Of a stretch of DNA of 64,000 nucleotides, positions 58,170 to 64,000 are shown piece by piece. The notes beneath the pieces are model-generated. The model did not search any database and was not told the origin of the DNA. It saw only the letters and a program-made list of their open reading frames with translations. Made by a program: the position numbers and the translations under genes. Source of the stretch: Chimonanthus salicifolius (Eukaryota; Streptophyta; Magnoliopsida; Laurales; Calycanthaceae); contig CM023536.1 of assembly GCA_013350335.1 (NCBI GenBank), positions 10,002,207 through 10,066,206 of the forward strand. Reading direction: 5' to 3'. Position 1 is the stretch's first letter. Each line of letters begins with the position of its first letter.

Positions 58170-59196
58170 TGACGCAGAATAAGACAAAAGGTGATCCTAA
58201 ATGCCTAAATACGATTATGTTGTAACAAGAAACTAATATGAGGCTGAAATTAAAATTAGAATTAATAATAACAATTAGAGTAATAAAATCTACCACAAAT
58301 AATCAATAAAATTCAGAGGATTCAATGCAAGTAATAAAATCACAATCCAAACCATGTCATAGCTCAAAGTAGAAGGCTCTCAAAACCAAGAGGATTATCA
58401 GATCATACAAACACATAAAACCAACATCAAATAAAGATTAAATCTGGTTATGACAGCAGTGTGAGAGGCCAATGAGGTTAAGAAAAGGACTGGTTTTATG
58501 GGAAAGCAGTAAGAAAAGAGAAGGACAGATAGTAGGGACTGCATGAGTCGTTTGATGGCAGATCTCGGTTCACAAAGGTGTTACGGTGATTGTAGAGGTT
58601 GTAGAAAGAGGGAATAAAGGCTGCAGTACAGTGTTTGGGGCTGGGCGACACAGTATAAGGGGGAAGGAAGGGCTGGTGAAACAGTATAAGGGGAAAGGAA
58701 GGGCTGGCGAAACAGTATAAGGGGGAAGGAAGGCTGGCGAAAGTGATAGGATGGTTTTAGGGGCTGGACGACGACAAGGGAGAGAGTTTTGAGGCACAAC
58801 AGTAGTAGAAAGGTTTTAGGGAGAGGGATGAAGATGGTAGGGTGGGTTTGGGGTTCCAGAGGCTTAAAAGAAAACAAAAGAGAGAGAAGAGAAGAGGGGA
58901 AGAAAGAGAGAAGATGGAAGATCGTACCTGGAAGAGGAGGAAGGATGGGCTTCTCGCCAAGAACAAGCTTCTCGCCAAAACACCAATGTGCGAAAATCTC
59001 AGAATTCTTATTTTATTATCGTGTAATGCCCCAAGGGCTGCAATGCTTTTATAACTCTTTCCACTTACTAAAATAAAAACTTACAAAACTACCCTCTTCT
59101 AAAATAAAATAAGACACCTACTAAAAACAAAATAAGACACCTACTAAAACACACACACGGAACAAAAAAAAAGAATGCAGGGAATGCACTGCAGCA
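58170..59196 (-). repeat. 5' LTR of the chromovirus (1027 bp)
   Basis: Begins TGCTGCAGTGC and ends CTGCGTCA on the minus strand. It has three copies of the 31-bp unit (58651-58742) and an 18-bp duplication 'aacaagcttctcgcc' near 58962 not present in the partner. Several substitutions separate the two LTRs. Confidence 0.9.
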
Positions 59197-59515
59197 TAGA
59201 CTAATGATTAAAGATAGAAGGAATGAATGCATCAGAGAAACCTTACGAGTTGCCCTTGGTGTAGTGTGGAAAACCGTTAAAGGTGTTTTGGGCAGTATGT
59301 AGGGATGAGAAATGGACACTGAGGAAAATTGAAGGGATGCAAGTATAGAAGGTACAAGGAGAGGTAGCCTTTAAAAACTTTGTTGAATGGAATAAAGAAC
59401 AATATGATGGGTTGTAGGATAATAGAGGCATGGTTTTTGATAGGATAGAATTAAAGAGAACTCAAAAAGCCAACCCTAGATAGATGCAATTAGTGGCTTC
59501 GATTATGTTGATGCT
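59197..59515 (+). mobile_element. RTE-like LINE, 3' part of a split copy
   Basis: Continues the frame that stops at 50995, after one copy of the 5-bp duplication: LMIKDRRNECIRETLRVA. Stops and frameshifts follow. The two halves join in phase, which shows that the chromovirus entered an existing LINE. Confidence 0.82.
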
Positions 59516-61270
59516 GAAGTGATCATTCCATAAAAGAAAGATGCTTGAGCGTTGATCCTTATGTCACCACACAATTTTCTAATACATAATCAAAGAATTT
59601 ACTTGGTGATGGATATGAGTCATCTGTAAGTATGCTTGTAGTGGTTCAAAGTCATTGGGTCCTTATTTGCTCCAATCTTGCTTTAAACAATAAGGAGTTG
59701 TAAAGCTCCCCCTATTCTAAGATCATCTATGGGAAGGTCAGGTCAAAGCCCAATTTAATGCTTTGATGCCAAAACTTCAATAGTCATATGAGTTGATCCT
59801 GCAGACTTGGAGCTATTATCAATTTTAACTGCCTTGCTAAAGCTTGCTTGTTGGGACAAGTCTCAAGATTTCTTTCAACCTGTCCTTCTAAAGCTAGAGT
59901 GAATACCAATTAGCACAATCTAACAAGTAGATTTTGCAGAAAGTTCCTTTTTTTTTTTTAATATAATTTCCTCGAGATAATTCAGCTATAAAGTATCTTT
60001 CATATTTACATCATACCATCCCCATTCTAGAAGTTAAAAGATCCTTACAAATTTTGAAGCCAATCCAAGGAACCTCTTTCAAAAAATTCTTCTCTCTAAA
60101 ATGAAAAAATCTTGTCTCTCTACACCATATTGGCCAAAAAATCCGCAATTGAAGTAGTGGTTTACCTAGTACAACAAAGGGATATCTCCATTAAACAACT
60201 TAGGCCTTCAATTTCTCTTATCACCATTTGAAGCCGCCATGATTTAACCACCTCACAGCAAAGAATGCTAAAGCTACTGCCTTCGATGAGTGTACTATGA
60301 GCTTTCCTTGGCATTTTCTTTTGAAGTTTCTCTAAGCTTTCTTTGTCTCCAAGAATGACTCCAATTGATTTGCTTATTTTACGTCCACTGGTGCCAAAGA
60401 AGCTGTTACCACATTATTTTCATCATGACCAAGCTATTGAAGACAACTCTCCATTAGGTGACATTTAAATGATCCTTCAAAGTACAATTTAGGAAGGTCT
60501 TCCTATAAAGACTTCTAAAATTGAAATTTTTGGTGCCTCTCTTGAGGGATGTGTTCTTCCTTGTTAGTGTGTGATCTTATGTTGTCACTTCATATTTTAT
60601 AATGGTTTTGGGAACAAAGTAAACCATGGGCATTTCTTATCTTCTACTATTACTCAAGGATGGCACCATCAACTCTAAAAAAAGCCCTAAGTGTTGATTC
60701 TTATATCCATGTATATGAAGGTTGATGTGAGAGCCTCATATGTATACTCTCTCTCTCTCTCTCTCTCTCTCTTTGTCCTCTCTTTATAAATTGTGTCTAC
60801 AGAAATTTTAAAATTTAGGATAATAAGATCCCTTGCTTTCCAAATTTTATGGAATTCAAAAGATCCTATGATTACACAAATTCTTGAGATCCATCATTAG
60901 CTCAAGTATTTGTTTCATTCAACAAAGAGAAGGACTAACCCTATTGGTTGGAAGAATGGATAGATGAGGAATCATTGGAACTGTGATACTGTGCAATGTG
61001 GGCTCCATGAAATCATTTTAACCCTTTTTTGAAATTTTAAACTTTAAACCATTAACTAAAAAAATATTTTTTATACTTGATTTAATAGTGAGGACAAATG
61101 AAAGGAATATAGCCAAACCATATTCGAATTTCAAATATATTTGTCAAAGCTCCAACAAACTTATATATACACCAAGTAAAAAATCCAATAAACTTGGGTG
61201 TAATCGACATTCCATTCCACATCAAACAAAAGGACAAAATACTTGAAAAGTTAACTTGGAAAAATTGATA
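59516..61270. other. Intergenic or intron; (CT)n microsatellite
   Basis: No gene was recognised. A minus-strand stretch near 60050-60160 gives RFFHFREKNFLKEVPWIGFKI-like text of unknown origin, possibly LINE. (CT)n at 60747-60772. Confidence 0.4.
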
Positions 61271-61475
61271 GTGCTAGAGTGATGTAAAGGACATGGACCC
61301 TATCATTGTCCAAAACATGAGGTGTAGAATTTTTTCTGCCACACCCGAGTTTATTGAATTGTGCCCTACACATATAGGAAATTTCTTGTGTACATTCAAA
61401 AACACCACATCATTGTGTACTTTAGCTAAAAAAGTTGAGATACGTAGTAAGCCATGGTGTAATGGAGAAGTCTTC

Positions 61476-61529
<54 letters not shown>

Positions 61530-63550
61530 CATATAATTTTTTTTCTTGATTAGATAAATGAAGCCATGTTTTTTAAGATTATCAAAGTTCCAACTATATC
61601 TGATGGTGGAAATTCATTGGGCTAGATCAATAGGTTTCAAAAGTTGGGTTTGTGTCCAATTGGGAACATGTGCAATTCAAGGGGGTAGGTGGGTGTGAGA
61701 GAGAAATTAGATCCATTGGGTCCACTATGGGACCCACAATTCAAAGTTTGCTTGGAAGTCTCATGAGAACTGTTTTGAGGGGAGAATTATTGATATATAA
61801 CAAGGATTCCCCAGGCTCCATCCCTAAAATAAGAATTCCAAGATGTCGACTGAATGCTCCCACCGTGGCCTTAATCATACCCCTTCAGTCCTCAGACTCA
61901 TCTGCCCCTTGTTAATTCGATCCTTACCTAATTTAACCCTAATTTGAGTTGCACAACTCATTGATCTAACCCTGTGAATTGGTGTATGTGGGCACAATTC
62001 AATAAACTCAGGTGTAGTAGAAAAAATCTACACCCACTTTTTTGGAAAATGGTTGGTGTCCATGTCATTTACATCACATAAGTGCTATCACATTTTTTAA
62101 GGTAACTTTTCAAGTATTCTGTCATTTTGTGTAATGTTGAATGGGATGTTGACTACACTAGGGTTTATTAGAGTTTTTGCTATACACACACATAACAAGG
62201 ATCCCTTAGGTTCCAACCCTAAAATAACAATTTCAGTTTGTCGACCAAATTCCCCCACCATGGCCCTAATCATACCCTTCCCTCCTCACACCCATCTACC
62301 TCCTGTGAATTAGATCCTTACCTAAATTAACCCTAATATGGCTCACTTATCCAATCAAGCTGGTCTTTTAGAGGCGTTTTGTTTAAGCCAATGACCTTTC
62401 CAACCAACCCATCCACATGTGTCTTGGTGGGCCTCACATAAAAGTCCTCAAATTGTTATTTGAGGTTTGCGGCCTAGGGGGTCTTGATCACACACACATT
62501 TGGGAATTTCTTGTGAATTTCAAAAGAACCATCTAATTGGCTTTCCATCCTGACAAGGGCCTGAAAAAGCTAAAATATATAGTAAGCCATGATTATGAGA
62601 GAAGACACCCACCACCCCCCCCCCCCCCCCCACCCCACCTCTCTTTCTGATCACCTGCAAACGAGTTTGTAGGTAAGTTTGGTGCAAACTTTGGATTGTG
62701 GGGTTGAAAGGTCCTGGCTTAAGTATGGTATCTATAAAATTTCCTCTTGGATAAGTGAAGCCATGGTTTTTAAGGCTTTCAAAAATTCATATTTATTTGA
62801 GAATGGAAATTCATTAGGTTAGATCAACAGGTTGTGAAATTTGGGTTGCTGCCAAATAGGGTATGAGTACAATTCATTAAGAGTAGGTCGGTGTAAGTGG
62901 AGGAATGGATCCATTGAGTGCCCAGTGGGCCGGTGAGCCCCACACACCAAAGTTTGCATGTTTTCATGAGAACTGTTCTTAAGGAGAAATTGTTATATAT
63001 TTATTAATAGCGATCTACCACAAATACATTTGTACCAAGTTTGGTGCAAATGCCTCCATGGGCCCACATGGATGGGTAGGTTTGAAAGGCATACACACAT
63101 TTACATACATACTTACATATACATATACATATATACAAACATATAATATATAATGATCTAGAGAGACCGTTTTTTATTTCATGAAATAGAGACCTATTCC
63201 TTTTTTAGTTATAAGACCTACCTAAATGTGTTCTAATCACAAGAGAATGGATGAATAGGTAGACCATAAGTTGAATTAGAAGTGAGCAAATATTCAACCC
63301 CATCTGATTATCACGACAAAGAATATAGGTGTTCAAAATTTAATGTTTTATAGGCCTTAATTGAATGCAATTTTTTGGCTTAAAAATTCAATAATGTATA
63401 AAAGGTGGATTGGTGCCAATTTGAGAAATATACCATCATGGGGGTAGGTGAATATGAATGATTTTGGTTGATCATTGGAGGGCCTAACATAGGTCTCAAC
63501 AAAAGGTCTCTCCCAGAGTTCGCTCTGGAATATTTTCCTCTATCTATCTG

Positions 63551-63587
<37 letters not shown>

Positions 63588-64000
63588 GTTTGCAACAATC
63601 TTTGTTATATATTAAATATGCATCAAGTTTGGTGCAAACTTTGGTTAGGACCCATAGTGGACCAAATGGATCCATTCCTGATCTCACACTTGCCTAGCTC
63701 CCGTGCATTGCATCCGTACCCATTTGATATCAATTTGACTTTTAATCCGACATGAGGAATTTCCACCATTAGATAAATGTAAAATTTTGAGAGCCTTAAA
63801 AAAAATGACTTCTATTATCTAATCAAGATGAAACTTTATATAAGCCAAGGCCTTTCAAACTCACTCATCCATGTGGGCCCATGTGTAGTCATCGGACTAT
63901 TTGCACCAAACTTTGGTGCAAACTAGTTTGGAGGTGATCCTTTATATATATATATATATATATATATGATGCCTATAAAATTTCATCTTGATTGGATAAG
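61271..64000. repeat. Cluster of decayed dispersed repeats and microsatellites
   Basis: Several segments recur, in part inverted: 'ccctaaaataa.aattcc..gtcgac' at 61823 and 62218; 'gaaattcattggg.tagatca' at 61608 and 62806; 'tttcatcttgattggataag' at 63979, with relatives at 61545 and 62740 and an inverted one near 63815; 'tttggtgcaaac' at 62668, 63028, 63626 and 63910. Microsatellites: (TA)n 61483-61528, C-run 62614-62630, (CT)n/(TA)n 63551-63588, (TA)n near 63941-63967. They look like overlapping MITE copies without clear ends. No gene was seen. Confidence 0.6.

Larger units (their letters stand above)
50996..59196 (-). mobile_element. Ty3/gypsy chromovirus, near full length, inactive
   Basis: Two LTRs of about 1.03 kb flank gag-PR-RT-RH-IN-chromodomain on the minus strand. 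The flanking 5-mers tagat (50991-50995) and tagac (59197-59201) are the target duplication with one difference. The tRNA-Met primer site and purine tract are present. Internal order is standard. Inactivating changes include in-frame stops after gag codons near 57650, after the protease motif, after RNase H and inside integrase. There are also frameshifts, an RT YFDD changed to YFDN, and a 940-bp insertion in gag. The integrase tail (RIRPERFP..TVKKLHARSAGPFKIL) and the chromodomain place it among chromoviruses. The Galadriel lineage is possible but unproven. Confidence 0.93.

Noticed and set aside
62581..62640. C-run and TA-rich tracts as a replication origin or regulatory element
   Set aside because: They are simple microsatellites, with nothing else to support a function.
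1..64000. tRNA, rRNA, riboswitch and CRISPR features
   Set aside because: No tRNA B-box with cloverleaf context, no rRNA-like segment and no evenly spaced short repeats with unique spacers were found. Primer sites resembling tRNA-Met ends belong to retrotransposons.

Overview
The window is nuclear DNA from a flowering plant. It shows GT..AG introns, an intronless DYW-type PPR gene, a plant RanBP1 homologue with a telo-box promoter, and a dense, nested load of plant retrotransposons (chromovirus, copia, TRIM, L1-like and RTE-like LINEs) plus MITEs. The species cannot be fixed from sequence alone. No bacterial-type operon, CRISPR array, rRNA or convincing tRNA gene was seen.

Layout. 0.3-3.5 kb: decayed L1-like LINE and copia RNase H relics. 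7.3-10.3 kb: AT-rich tandem repeats, then a single-exon RING-type gene on the minus strand (9464-10177) that lacks one zinc-ligand His. 11.1-14.1 kb: a roughly 3 kb LTR-like unit. 16.96-18.79 kb: complete PLS-DYW PPR gene, minus strand. 20.77-27.73 kb: a three-level nest, each level with a perfect 5-bp target duplication. A ~0.7 kb TRIM holds a 3 kb solo LTR in one of its own LTRs, and that solo LTR is split by a second, inverted 3.3 kb solo LTR. The innermost LTR carries an array of 11 palindromes of the form TCGGA-N3-TCCGA. 28.58-38.10 kb: RanBP1 gene in four exons. Its 7.6 kb third intron contains an old chromovirus copy, LINE pieces and a 1.1 kb hAT-type element. 41.99-43.43 kb: second hAT-like element with a 925-bp solo LTR inside it. 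47.34-48.88 kb: the first three coding exons of a conserved plant gene of unknown function; its remaining exons are not in the window. 50.55-59.5 kb: an RTE-like LINE split by an 8.2 kb chromovirus on the minus strand, itself split by a rearranged 940-bp copia fragment. 59.5-64 kb: AT-rich DNA with dispersed repeats and microsatellites.

Four host genes are supported: RING-type, PPR-DYW, RanBP1 and the unknown plant family. They are independent transcription units, with probable roles in ubiquitin ligation, organelle RNA editing, Ran-cycle nuclear transport and an unknown process. Most of the rest is transposon sediment. Its insertion order can be read from target duplications, and no element looks able to move on its own.

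I found no clear new biological system. The most unusual signals are the palindrome array inside one LTR (25651-25991), a roughly 60-codon frame kept open in three diverged LTR copies, and the inverted-LTR copia chimera.
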